Origin: Clostridiales bacterium 38_11
GTDB lineage: Bacteria; Bacillota; Clostridia; Tissierellales; Dethiosulfatibacteraceae
NCBI GenBank assembly: GCA_001509345.1
Contig: LGGM01000012.1
Coordinates: 1-41,267 of the forward strand
DNA: 41,267 nt
Reading direction: 5' to 3'
How positions within the stretch are numbered: the stretch's first letter is position 1; each line of letters begins with the position of its first letter. The translations under genes and the position numbers were made by a program. Positions 1 to 7,413 of the stretch are shown in pieces. The notes under the pieces were generated by a model. It searched no databases and was not told where the DNA came from. It saw nothing but the letters and a program-made list of their open reading frames with translations.

Positions 1-77
1 GTCTTACCGTGGTCTACGTGTCCTATCGTTCCTATGTTTACGTGGGGCTTGTTCCTTTCAAACTTAGCTTTTGCCAT
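1..77 (-). CDS. tuf: Elongation factor Tu, N-terminal fragment (gene runs off the window)
   Basis: Read on the minus strand from the ATG at 77, the 25 visible codons begin [20 protein letters not shown] and continue into VDHGKT, the invariant EF-Tu N-terminus with the G1 P-loop. EF-Tu is the GTPase that delivers aminoacyl-tRNA to the ribosome. A strong ribosome binding site (GAAGGAGGAACG) sits just before the ATG. The gene lies 45 nt downstream of tRNA-Thr(GGU) and should be co-transcribed with it. Only the start is visible, so integrity cannot be judged. Confidence 0.96.
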   Translation of the reverse strand, partial: MAKAKFERNKPHVNIGTIGHVDHGK

Positions 78-121
78 GTTCGTTCCTCCTTCAAAATATA
101 TTTAATCCTAATGTCATTTAT

Positions 122-197
122 TGGAGCCCATGACCAGACTCGAACTGGTGACCTCTTCCTTACCATGGAAACGCTCTACCGCCTGAGCTACATGGGC
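122..197 (-). tRNA. tRNA-Thr, anticodon GGU
   Basis: The minus strand folds into a full cloverleaf. The acceptor stem is GCCCATG paired with CATGGGC, the D arm contains GCTCAGGCGGTAGAGC, the anticodon loop is ATGGTAA (anticodon GGT, reading ACC/ACU), and the T arm is ACCAG-TTCGAGT-CTGGT. The 3' end TCCA shows that CCA is encoded. It lies directly upstream of tuf, the same tRNA-Thr(GGU)-tuf linkage known from thrT-tufB in E. coli and common in Firmicutes. Confidence 0.97.
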
Positions 198-217
198 ACA
201 ATGTTAATAACGTTATC

Positions 218-246
218 ATTTTACTATTATCAGATTTTTATGTCAA
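218..246 (-). promoter_or_regulatory. Strong sigma-A promoter for tRNA-Thr/tuf
   Basis: On the minus strand a perfect -35 TTGACA (246-241) is followed after 17 nt by TAAAAT (223-218). Transcription would start about 10-15 nt before the tRNA 5' end. Nothing else in this interval competes as an upstream signal for the tRNA-tuf unit. Confidence 0.8.
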
Positions 247-301
247 CAACAAATACTCAATATTGTATTTATTTTACCAATTAAAACTTGTATAGTTAGT
301 A

Positions 302-640
302 TCAGACAGCCAATACTACATGAAACACTTCACATACCACCTTCATATCCTATATAAAAACCAAACCCACTGTTTTCATATCTTCTGATGAAAAACGGAT
401 ACGGGTATTTCTCCAACATACCAGGTTCTTGTCTCCCTCACCTTCCGTTTGGGCAAACTTAGCGCTCACATCTCTAAAAATCGCCACATCAGTGCTAATG
501 GTTTCTATTACGCATTTTGGATTTGTTTCATCATCTGTTATTATATTGAGCTCTCTAAGTTTATGCATCGGTTCTGTCCCGTCCTCATACCAATAATATA
601 AAGATGTTGTTGCTTGTTTTAGGCAACAAAAAATTAAATC
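302..640 (-). pseudogene. ASCH-domain protein, decayed (5' truncated, in-frame TAG)
   Basis: The frame read from about 640 down to the TGA at 302-304 carries ASCH-family landmarks in order: KQATTSLYYWYE, then NPKCVIETI, then EGEGDKNLVCWR, and at the end DMKVVCEVFHVV. ASCH proteins are small RNA-binding-fold proteins of about 150 residues. About the first 40 residues are absent: the frame is closed by a TAA near 670, at the end of the neighbouring NUDIX gene, and has no start codon before an internal Met at 568. A TAG at 350-352 interrupts the C-terminus just before DMKVVCE, where family members usually have Glu (GAG to TAG). Both lesions argue for a dead gene. Family assignment is from motif memory. 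Confidence 0.72.
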
Positions 641-664
641 ACAACTGTAAGAAGTCGGACACTC

Positions 665-1078
665 TTATTTTAATTCTTCTATATCTAATATGCCATATTT
701 ATCCAAATCGTTTATGATTTGCGAAAAAATCAATTCTCTAAATTTTTCCAATTTTACCCATTTGTAATCCATATGCTCTCTCGATAGTATCACTTCCTTA
801 TCTAATGGAGTGCACAGGTAAACCAGAATTACCACTTTCCCCATAACACGTGAGATGTGGTCTGTAGCATACAGCAACCTGAGAATCGAGCAATTGATAG
901 AAACCTCTTCTTTAACTTCCCTGATTAACCCTTCTTCAAGTGACTCATCAAATTTTAGTCTCCCTCCAACAAGTTCCCAGACACCTGGTGCTATTTTTTC
1001 ATCCAAACTCCTTCTTATAATCAGAATATTTTTATCTTTAACAATCAAAGCTTTTAGTACAATGCTCAGATTCTTCAT
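665..1078 (-). CDS. NUDIX hydrolase
   Basis: A 137-residue protein with a near-complete NUDIX box at about residues 39-60: GRLKFDE, seven residues, then REVKEEV. This matches GX5EX7REUXEEXGU except that the last Gly is not clear. NUDIX enzymes hydrolyse nucleoside diphosphates linked to another moiety; the substrate cannot be read from sequence. The ATG overlaps the TGA of the upstream Lin0512-family gene by 4 nt (ATGA), so translation is coupled and this is the last gene of the 2-oxoacid dehydrogenase operon. Whether it acts in that pathway or is a passenger is unknown. Confidence 0.88.
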   Translation of the reverse strand: MKNLSIVLKALIVKDKNILIIRRSLDEKIAPGVWELVGGRLKFDESLEEGLIREVKEEVSINCSILRLLYATDHISRVMGKVVILVYLCTPLDKEVILSREHMDYKWVKLEKFRELIFSQIINDLDKYGILDIEELK

Positions 1079-1428
1079 AAGTCCACAGAAACTGTCAAAG
1101 CAGCAACGACAACCTCAATAGTATCTCCAACTCCAAAATCAGGAACTTCAAGGCCACGTACACCTAGGCCACCTTTTACAACTTCGATCTCACTCGTTCC
1201 AACCGGTATTGCTTTCATGACTGAATCCTTGTCCAGTTTGTTCGGTTCTGAGCATCCTATTTTGATGTGCACATGCATCTCCAAGGGGCTTAATCCCAAA
1301 ACATCTTCTATTCCACACAAGCAGCTTCTGGACGTTGCATCCTTAACTGCCTTTATAGCTGCTTTTGTAATGTCCCCGCCGTGCAGGTCGGCTCCCATTC
1401 CTAATTCAACAATATATCTCTTTAGCAT
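1075..1428 (-). CDS. Lin0512-family protein, function unknown
   Basis: A 117-residue protein with hallmarks I associate with the Lin0512 family (named after Listeria innocua lin0512): LHGGDITKAAIKAVKDA, SCLCGIEDVLG, a central MHVHIKIG strand and an ending in GDTIEVVVAALTVSVD. The family has no established biochemical role. There is no signal peptide or membrane segment. The gene follows the E2 gene by 12 nt and overlaps the NUDIX gene by 4 nt, so it belongs to the aco-like operon. That context suggests a role close to TPP-dependent 2-oxoacid or acetoin metabolism, but this is inference. Confidence 0.8.
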   Translation of the reverse strand: MLKRYIVELGMGADLHGGDITKAAIKAVKDATSRSCLCGIEDVLGLSPLEMHVHIKIGCSEPNKLDKDSVMKAIPVGTSEIEVVKGGLGVRGLEVPDFGVGDTIEVVVAALTVSVDL

Positions 1429-1440
1429 AATCCTTTCCTC

Positions 1441-2148
1441 TCACTTCCATAAAATAGCTGGTTTCTCTAAAATGTCACAAATAGTATTGAGAAACATCGC
1501 TGCTGGGTAACCATCTACGATACGATGATCTACAGTGATGCTTAAAAACATTTTTAAACGATCCGCTATCTCTCCATTTATTCTTTCAAGTCGTGGTACT
1601 ATTGTTCCTATAGTCAGTATACCTACTTGAGGATAATTGATTATGGCTGTTGCTACCTCAACTCTTAACATTCCGACATTGGTCACTGTAAAAGTTCCAC
1701 CAGTAATGTCATCAAAAGTAAACGCACCAGTCTTAACTTTTTCTGTAGCTTCTTTTGTCATTTTGCAGATATCCCAGATTGACAATTGATCGACATTACG
1801 TATCACAGGTGTAATCAAGCCGTTTGGTAACGCTACCGCCATGTTAATATTAATATCCTCATAAATCCTAATTGTTTCATTTTCAAAGGTGGCATTCATG
1901 TTGGGGTGTTCTTTCAAAGATAAAGCTGTTGCTTTCAACACCAAATCATTAATAGAAGGCGTTAAAACTTCTTTTATCAGATTATCCTTCTTTTTCTGTT
2001 CGCGAAATCTGATTAATTCAGTAACATCAGCTGTTCGTGATTCCATAATAACAGCATTTTCCCTTGCACTACGAACCATATGCTCTGCTATAGTTTTGCG
2101 GATTCCTCGCAATTTAATTTCTTTATATTTTTCGTTTTGAACATTCAT
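1441..2148 (-). CDS. 2-oxoacid dehydrogenase E2 acyltransferase, catalytic domain only
   Basis: This 235-residue protein is the trimer-forming acyltransferase core of E2. It begins with RGIRKTIAEHM, typical of the start of the catalytic domain, and has the active-site motif DHRIVDG (about residues 207-213), with the catalytic His near 208. It transfers the acyl group from lipoyl-lysine to CoA. Unlike standard E2 proteins of about 400 residues it has neither a lipoyl domain nor a peripheral subunit-binding domain. The lipoyl domain is a separate gene at the head of the operon. It lies 87 nt after the E1-beta gene. By context it corresponds to acoC, but the substrate is not proven. Confidence 0.92.
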   Translation of the reverse strand: MNVQNEKYKEIKLRGIRKTIAEHMVRSARENAVIMESRTADVTELIRFREQKKKDNLIKEVLTPSINDLVLKATALSLKEHPNMNATFENETIRIYEDININMAVALPNGLITPVIRNVDQLSIWDICKMTKEATEKVKTGAFTFDDITGGTFTVTNVGMLRVEVATAIINYPQVGILTIGTIVPRLERINGEIADRLKMFLSITVDHRIVDGYPAAMFLNTICDILEKPAILWK

Positions 2149-2235
2149 TGCTAATTTCCTTTCTACTTAATCTTAAAAACTGCAGGACTCCCTTTCAATA
2201 TCTCTAAGAGAGCCCTGACCAGTTTAAATTATCAA

Positions 2236-3216
2236 TTATCCCAAAACCTTCTTAATACCATTGATTATGTCTTCTTCGCTGACTATCCATTGTTTTTCAA
2301 GGGCAGGTGTAAAAGGAATTGGTCTGTTCGGTCCGCATACCCGTAGCGGAGCAGCTTTCAGATCATGCAAAGCGTGTTCCGCAATTTGCAGTCCTACTTC
2401 AGCCAAAGCATTACCGAACACAGGTGCTTCATTAACTAGAACAACTCTACCTGTTTTTTTAACGGATGAAACGATTGTTTCAGTGTCCAAAGGCTTCAAT
2501 GATCGTGGATCCACAACTTCAACACTAATTCCTTCTTCAGCTAATTTTTTTGCCGCTGCCAATGCTTTGTGAACCATCACTTGGGTTGCAATTACAGTAA
2601 CATCACTTCCCTCTAGTTTAATATCAGCAGAAGAAAAAGGAACCACATAATCTTCATCGGGAACAGAACCTTTTACGCCATATAGCATCTTATGTTCAAA
2701 AAATACAACGGGATCGTTTCCTCGAATCGCATACTTGAGCATTCCTTTATAATCATATGGTGTGCTGGGTATCGCTATTTTTAGTCCTGGTATATTCATT
2801 AAAAGAGCTTCAGTGCATTGAGAATGCTGTGCAGCTGCAGTCAATCCAGCACCATTTGGTGCTCGAAGCACCAACCCGCATACATCACCTTTCGGTTGCA
2901 TGCCGCCCATATAACGAGATTTGCTAACTTGGTTGAATAGATAATCCATAGCAACGCCAACAAAATCAGAAAACATAATCTCCGGAACCATTTTCAATCC
3001 CATGTAAGCACCACCTGCTGCCAATCCCATAATACCAGTTTCTGATATAGGTGTATCCATAACTCTATCTGGAAATTTTTTCTTGAGTCCAGCGGTCACG
3101 CCGAAGCAACCACCGAAATCACCAACATCTTCTCCAAAAATATAAACTTCCGGGTTTAAGGCCATCTCTTCTGCCAATGCCTCATTGATGGCTTGGGCTA
3201 CTGTGATTTCTCTCAT
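2236..3216 (-). CDS. acoB: 2-oxoacid/acetoin dehydrogenase E1 component, beta subunit
   Basis: A 326-residue transketolase-type protein with the N-terminal pyrimidine-binding half (GEDVGDFGGCFGVT, and SETGIMGLAAGGAYMG) and the C-terminal transketolase domain (VVDPRSLKPLDTETI). Length and motifs fit the E1-beta subunits of pyruvate, acetoin and branched-chain dehydrogenases. It pairs with the alpha subunit encoded 2 nt upstream to form the alpha2beta2 TPP enzyme that starts oxidative cleavage or decarboxylation. The aco symbol rests on the AcoX neighbour; pyruvate or another 2-oxoacid remains possible. Confidence 0.9.
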   Translation of the reverse strand: MREITVAQAINEALAEEMALNPEVYIFGEDVGDFGGCFGVTAGLKKKFPDRVMDTPISETGIMGLAAGGAYMGLKMVPEIMFSDFVGVAMDYLFNQVSKSRYMGGMQPKGDVCGLVLRAPNGAGLTAAAQHSQCTEALLMNIPGLKIAIPSTPYDYKGMLKYAIRGNDPVVFFEHKMLYGVKGSVPDEDYVVPFSSADIKLEGSDVTVIATQVMVHKALAAAKKLAEEGISVEVVDPRSLKPLDTETIVSSVKKTGRVVLVNEAPVFGNALAEVGLQIAEHALHDLKAAPLRVCGPNRPIPFTPALEKQWIVSEEDIINGIKKVLG

Positions 3217-3218
3217 GA

Positions 3219-4196
3219 TCAGTCCCTCCCTTCGTATTTATAAAACACGTCTCCATATCCTTCCGGACCTTCAGGATATGGGCTTACTTCCGCAAATTTT
3301 TGCGCGTCATCGACAATAGCCAGTTGTTCAGCTTTAATATCTTTCATTTGTTTCTCATTGATCACATTACGATCCAATAATATCTTTTCCAATCGTAAAA
3401 TAGGATCCTTTTTCATCCACATTTCAAGTTCTTCTTTTGATCTATAGGGTGTGGGGTCTCCTTCAAAATGTCCTCTGTGTCTGTAGGTTTTAAATTCGAC
3501 TACAGATGGACCTCCCCCCTCGCGAGCTCTTTTGAACGCCTCAGATGTAGCCTCTATAACAGCCAACACATCATTGCCGTCTGCTGTGACTCCAGGCATA
3601 CCATACCCTGCAGCACGTGCTGACAAATCAGTCACCACAGATGAGTTTTTACTGGACATTGATATTCCATAACCATTGTCAACTATGATAAAGACAACAG
3701 GTAGGTTCATGACACTAGCCAGATTCATTCCCTCGTGAACATCCCCACGATTAGCAGCACCATCCCCGAATATGGTGACGGCGATATTCCCGGTTTTTCT
3801 AACTTTATGAGCAAAACCATAACCATTTATAATGGTTTGGGCTGATCCCAGTATTCCATTACATCCAAGGGCACCTTTTTCAGGAAGACACGCATGCATT
3901 GATCCGCCCTTGCCTTTGTTTGAGCCTGTCGCTTTACCGTAAAGCTCTGCCATGAGTGCACCAGGTGTTATTCCCAGCAACAGTAGCAAGCCATGCTCTC
4001 TATGACTGGTACCTATACTGTCCCCAGGCTTTATGCTGTAGTGGGTACCTGCCATAAAAGCTTCCTGTCCAACCCCAAGATGAATAAACCCAGGTAAAAC
4101 ACCTTTAGCAAAAAGATCTGCAGCTCTTTGTTCAAACATACGTATCAACCACATATTGCCGTACAATTTAATCAAATCGTCATTAGATACTTTCAT
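3219..4196 (-). CDS. acoA: 2-oxoacid/acetoin dehydrogenase E1 component, alpha subunit
   Basis: A 325-residue protein with the TPP-binding signature running from GDGAANRG (about residue 144) to VDN (about 174), and the conserved KGKGGSMH stretch near residues 94-101. The phosphorylation-loop-like YRHRGHFEGDP region is also present. It binds thiamine diphosphate at the interface with the beta subunit. Its stop codon lies 2 nt before the beta-subunit ATG, so the two are translated together. The AcoX-like gene ends 4 nt upstream. Substrate assignment to acetoin is by context only. Confidence 0.92.
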   Translation of the reverse strand: MKVSNDDLIKLYGNMWLIRMFEQRAADLFAKGVLPGFIHLGVGQEAFMAGTHYSIKPGDSIGTSHREHGLLLLLGITPGALMAELYGKATGSNKGKGGSMHACLPEKGALGCNGILGSAQTIINGYGFAHKVRKTGNIAVTIFGDGAANRGDVHEGMNLASVMNLPVVFIIVDNGYGISMSSKNSSVVTDLSARAAGYGMPGVTADGNDVLAVIEATSEAFKRAREGGGPSVVEFKTYRHRGHFEGDPTPYRSKEELEMWMKKDPILRLEKILLDRNVINEKQMKDIKAEQLAIVDDAQKFAEVSPYPEGPEGYGDVFYKYEGRD

Positions 4197-4200
4197 TCGT

Positions 4201-5256
4201 TCATTCCTCCTTGTTATTATTCATATAAAAACTATAACTCTCTGCTTTTGTGAGACCTTGTCCATCTTTTTCTATAAAAAAGCCACCTCTAGATGCAGCT
4301 GTCAAACTCTTGTGTATATTTACAACATTCGGTCCGAATGGACTCAGTTCAATCTCTATGTTGTCATTTTTGGTAAATGGAACCTCTCTTTCTCCATCCA
4401 ATGCTACCATCCCTTCATCGGCTTTTACCACTATACGTTCATTTATTTTGATTTTTCTATAGTGTTTAAACCGAATCAGTTGCATCATTCCAGGAGCCAT
4501 GGGTACCCAAGTCTCCAACTCACCTCCTTCTCCCATCTCCAAATACAACCCGTGAGGGTCATTTTCTCCCACCGGATATACGCTACCTGCAATAGCTGAC
4601 ATGCCAAGACAATCTGGTTTTGCTACTGTAACCGCCAATTCATGCAACGCTTCTGGATGGTACAGGGCACGAGCACCAATAAACATGTCTTTGGTAATAG
4701 CTACATCAATTAAAGCAATATCAATAAATTTACTATTTTTATATATGTTGATCCTTTTTCGTCTATTAATGACTAGATATTGCCTTTCTCTGTCACGCTC
4801 AGCTACAACAGCAGCCATCCCTGCCATAGTTCCTTCCAACATCAGTGGAAATACATTATTGGTTCCTGTGGATATGGTAATTAATGGCACATCGCCACAG
4901 GCTTTGGCTACAGCCCTGTTTGTACCGTCTCCTCCCAAAGTAATGATACACGAAGCACCCATTTTGCATAGTAACTCTGCTGCCTGGGTTGAATCATTCT
5001 GATCATCGGAGAACTTTATATCTAGCAGCTTAACATAAACATCAATTTTTAGACTTCTTTTAAGATTCAAGGATGCTCTCTCTGAAATATGAAAAGCATC
5101 TGGCATCATATGGATATCTCGCAACCCCGAGGCATAGATCACTGACAAGATTCGCTGAACTATATTAACTTTTTCCATATTATCAAAAACAGTTCCTTGA
5201 GCCACCAATCGTCTTATATCTTTCCCAGAAGATGGATTTGCTATTATGCCAATCAT
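4201..5256 (-). CDS. acoX: AcoX-like ATP-NAD kinase family protein
   Basis: A 351-residue protein with NAD-kinase fold signatures: IIANPSSGKD at the N-terminus, the GGDGTNRAVA loop near residue 108, and the STGTNNVFP motif. The C-terminal half has the ALDGERE element seen in diacylglycerol/NAD kinases. Such proteins are called AcoX when encoded with acetoin dehydrogenase genes, as in Cupriavidus necator acoXABC; their exact reaction has not been settled. The ATG overlaps the stop of the lipoyl-domain gene (ATGA), and the E1-alpha gene follows after 4 nt. This gene is the main reason for calling the operon aco-like rather than simply pyruvate dehydrogenase. Confidence 0.85.
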   Translation of the reverse strand: MIGIIANPSSGKDIRRLVAQGTVFDNMEKVNIVQRILSVIYASGLRDIHMMPDAFHISERASLNLKRSLKIDVYVKLLDIKFSDDQNDSTQAAELLCKMGASCIITLGGDGTNRAVAKACGDVPLITISTGTNNVFPLMLEGTMAGMAAVVAERDRERQYLVINRRKRINIYKNSKFIDIALIDVAITKDMFIGARALYHPEALHELAVTVAKPDCLGMSAIAGSVYPVGENDPHGLYLEMGEGGELETWVPMAPGMMQLIRFKHYRKIKINERIVVKADEGMVALDGEREVPFTKNDNIEIELSPFGPNVVNIHKSLTAASRGGFFIEKDGQGLTKAESYSFYMNNNKEE

Positions 5257-5504
5257 GAAATATCATCACCAGGTTCACCAATAATTGCTAAAACAGTACC
5301 AATAGGAACCTTTTCACCCTCGTTGACAATTATTTTCAATACTGTACCTGCAGATTTGGCTTCAATTCGGTTTGTTATTTTTTGACTTTCTATCTCACAA
5401 AGCTCCTGCCCGACTTCTACTTGATCACCTTCCGCTACCAGCCACTCTGCTAGATTGATATCATCGCTCATCATTCCAATTTTAGGCATCGACACTTTCT
5501 CCAT
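5253..5504 (-). CDS. Free-standing lipoyl (biotinyl-lipoyl) domain protein
   Basis: An 83-residue protein consisting of a single lipoyl domain: MPKIGMM at the start, WLVAEGDQVEVGQEL, then EIESQKI with the modifiable Lys at residue 42, and a second half with GTVLKIIVNEGEKVPIG. The usual D-K-A motif is replaced by S-Q-K-I. It should carry lipoate and shuttle acyl groups between E1 and the separately encoded E2 core. It is the first gene of the operon, preceded by an AGGGGG ribosome binding site, a promoter and a cre-like site. Biotin attachment is an alternative, but the typical MKM biotin motif is missing and the E1/E2 context favours lipoate. Confidence 0.88.
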   Translation of the reverse strand: MEKVSMPKIGMMSDDINLAEWLVAEGDQVEVGQELCEIESQKITNRIEAKSAGTVLKIIVNEGEKVPIGTVLAIIGEPGDDIS

Positions 5505-5535
5505 TTTGTAAACCCCCTATAAAATTTTTACGCAT

Positions 5536-5550
5536 TTGCAAACGTTTTCC
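5536..5550 (-). promoter_or_regulatory. Candidate CcpA catabolite-responsive element (cre)
   Basis: The plus-strand string TTGCAAACGTTTTCC matches the relaxed cre consensus WTGNAANCGNWNNCW at all but the last position and has the central CG dyad. It lies about 40-50 nt downstream of the predicted promoter -10 and some 30 nt before the lipoyl-domain ATG, a position suited to roadblock repression. Acetoin-use operons of Firmicutes are known CcpA targets, which fits. No experimental support. Confidence 0.55.
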
Positions 5551-5584
5551 TTATGGTGAAAAAATTTTGCCCTCTTCCAGTTAT

Positions 5585-5614
5585 ATGTTATCATTTTCAT
5601 ATGATTATTGTCAA
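5585..5614 (-). promoter_or_regulatory. Promoter of the aco-like operon
   Basis: On the minus strand TTGACA (5614-5609) and TAACAT (5590-5585) are separated by 18 nt, in front of the lipoyl-domain gene. No -24/-12 (GG...GC) sigma-54 element is visible, although aco operons in some Firmicutes use sigma-54 with AcoR. No acoR gene lies in the window. Confidence 0.6.
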
Positions 5615-5710
5615 TTCTTTTTAATAGCAAAATAAGGCAGTTCTATGCACTATTGGACAATAGATCCGCCAAACAAATTATTCCTTAGACATGTTAAATT
5701 ATGATATGAT

Positions 5711-6472
5711 TCAGTTCGACAAAATATAGCTTGTCATTGATATCGATCCCATTAGACATTTTTCGTTGAATGTTTCTACTTTATCCTCATCTGAAGATGC
5801 CCCTAAAACATATAACAACGGATAAAAATGATCTGTTATCGGTACGGCAAGCTTCGAATGAGGCATATTTTGATAATCTAAAATTGTGTTGTGTCTTCTT
5901 TCAATTATCGCATCTCTGATGGCACTATCAAATTGGCATGCCCAATCATAACCGTTTTCTTCAGACCAATCTATAATCCCAAGATTATGAACCACATTAC
6001 CACTTCCAAAAATCAGAACACCACATTCTCTCAATACTTTTATTTTCTCACCAATAGAATAACACTGTTCAGAAGAAAAATTTCTGTCTATGCTCAATTC
6101 GAATACAGGTATATCTTTTTTCGGATACATATTTACCAATACAGACCATGTCCCGTGGTCAATCCCCCATGAATTGTCAACTGTGCATATGTCGCCAATC
6201 AATCTCATGGTTTCATTCGCTAGCTCAGGATGACCCTTAGCAGCATAATCAACCGCAAAAAGCTCCTTCGGAAACCCGTAAAAATCATGTATGGTCTTTG
6301 GATTCAATGTATCCACAATTCTTGTGCCGTCAATGTACCAGTGAGCTGATATAGAAAGTATGGCCTTTGGTTTAGGGATTAGTTTCGCCATTTCTTTCCA
6401 ACCTTTGGTAAATTCATTGTCTTCAATTGCGTTCATCGGTGATCCGTGTCCTACAAACATAATTGGCATCAT
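5711..6472 (-). CDS. ygiD: YgiD/LigB-type extradiol dioxygenase family protein
   Basis: A 253-residue protein of the class III extradiol ring-cleavage (LigB/DODA) family, close to E. coli YgiD, a 4,5-DOPA-extradiol-type dioxygenase. The expected metal ligands are visible: His9 in VGHGSP, His44 in SISAHWY, His162 in GSGNVVHNLG and His215 in PITDHFYPLL. WGIDHGTW (about residues 102-109) is also typical. The ribosome binding site AAAGGAGAA lies before tandem ATG codons at 6472 and 6469. In an anaerobe an O2-dependent role is odd, so the true substrate and metal (Zn in YgiD) remain open. Confidence 0.88.
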   Translation of the reverse strand: MMPIMFVGHGSPMNAIEDNEFTKGWKEMAKLIPKPKAILSISAHWYIDGTRIVDTLNPKTIHDFYGFPKELFAVDYAAKGHPELANETMRLIGDICTVDNSWGIDHGTWSVLVNMYPKKDIPVFELSIDRNFSSEQCYSIGEKIKVLRECGVLIFGSGNVVHNLGIIDWSEENGYDWACQFDSAIRDAIIERRHNTILDYQNMPHSKLAVPITDHFYPLLYVLGASSDEDKVETFNEKCLMGSISMTSYILSN

Positions 6473-6507
6473 TTTATTTTTTCTCCTTTAATTAAATCAT
6501 GAAAATT

Positions 6508-7215
6508 CTACTGCGCAACAACTATCAACTGCAAGCCATCATCAGTAAAAGCTTCTCCTTTGTAATTAGAATAACAGGAAAATCCAGAAAATCCTGATTG
6601 TACTAAGAGACTTTCCAACTCATCTTTTCTCAAAGCAAGCAGCGTCGTTTCATCTTCATACTCACTCTCTGAAGCTTTGACTCCCAATCTAGTTTTAAAT
6701 GTAACACTGTTATCGTTAAGCGTATAAAAGCGTTCAAATCGAACGACTTCATTTTCAATCAATGGTAGATTTTGTATGTTGTTACGATATATATAATCAT
6801 AGTTAATAATCTGTATTACTAGCCTGCCATCTTTCCTCAGCAGGTCTCTGAATCCTTTCAATACTTTCAATATCTCATCTTTACTGGATAAGTGAACCAA
6901 TGTGTTGCCAATGCAATAAATCCCATCAAAAATACCAGGTTCAAAATAATCAATTGCTTGCTTCATATCCATTAGTCTGACATGGAACAAGGTTCCCATA
7001 TCACTGATATCATTGGCTATCCTTACCATATCCTCGCTAAGGTCGATTGCTTCAAGCGAAAAGCCTTTCCGGGTCATTTCATAGGCCACCCGGCCATCAG
7101 AACATCCTACGTCTAGCAGATAACCTTCAGGCTTGAATTGTGATGCTAAAAAGTTTGTTTTATCTTTGGCTGGAAAGATATGGTGGTAAACATCAGCCAT
7201 GTTTTTATAAAACAA
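6508..7215 (-). CDS. Class I SAM-dependent methyltransferase
   Basis: A 235-residue Rossmann methyltransferase. SAM-binding motif I is LLDVGCSDGRVA (about residues 33-44), followed by the acidic end of strand 2 (EAIDLSEDMV) and motif IV-like IYCIGNTLVHL. The C-terminal half (ENEVVRFERFYTL) resembles small-molecule methyltransferases, but I cannot name the substrate. It ends 35 nt before the ygiD-like start and may share its transcript. A good ribosome binding site (AAAGGAGGG) lies ahead of the ATG. Confidence 0.88.
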   Translation of the reverse strand: MFYKNMADVYHHIFPAKDKTNFLASQFKPEGYLLDVGCSDGRVAYEMTRKGFSLEAIDLSEDMVRIANDISDMGTLFHVRLMDMKQAIDYFEPGIFDGIYCIGNTLVHLSSKDEILKVLKGFRDLLRKDGRLVIQIINYDYIYRNNIQNLPLIENEVVRFERFYTLNDNSVTFKTRLGVKASESEYEDETTLLALRKDELESLLVQSGFSGFSCYSNYKGEAFTDDGLQLIVVAQ

Positions 7216-7413
7216 ATTATCCCTCCTTTAAAGATTGAAATCTTATTTATACTATATTTATCAGGTTGATTTTTCTTTTGTAATAAGTATCACACTATTC
7301 TCCCATCTTTAAGCGACATATTTGACGGAATCCAGCGAGCCCTTTCACTTTATCATTTTTAATTCTGACATATCGGCTATCTATAGCGCGATAGAATATG
7401 TTTTAATATTAAT

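Noticed and set aside
9-284. A 91-codon plus-strand frame at the window start
   Set aside because: It is antisense to tuf and tRNA-Thr(GGU) and has no ribosome binding site; a shadow of known genes.
7216-7413. Possible coding remnant in the gap between methyltransferase and aldo/keto reductase genes
   Set aside because: Short frames such as KGLAGFRQICRLKMGE occur on the minus strand, but I could not match a family or extend them.
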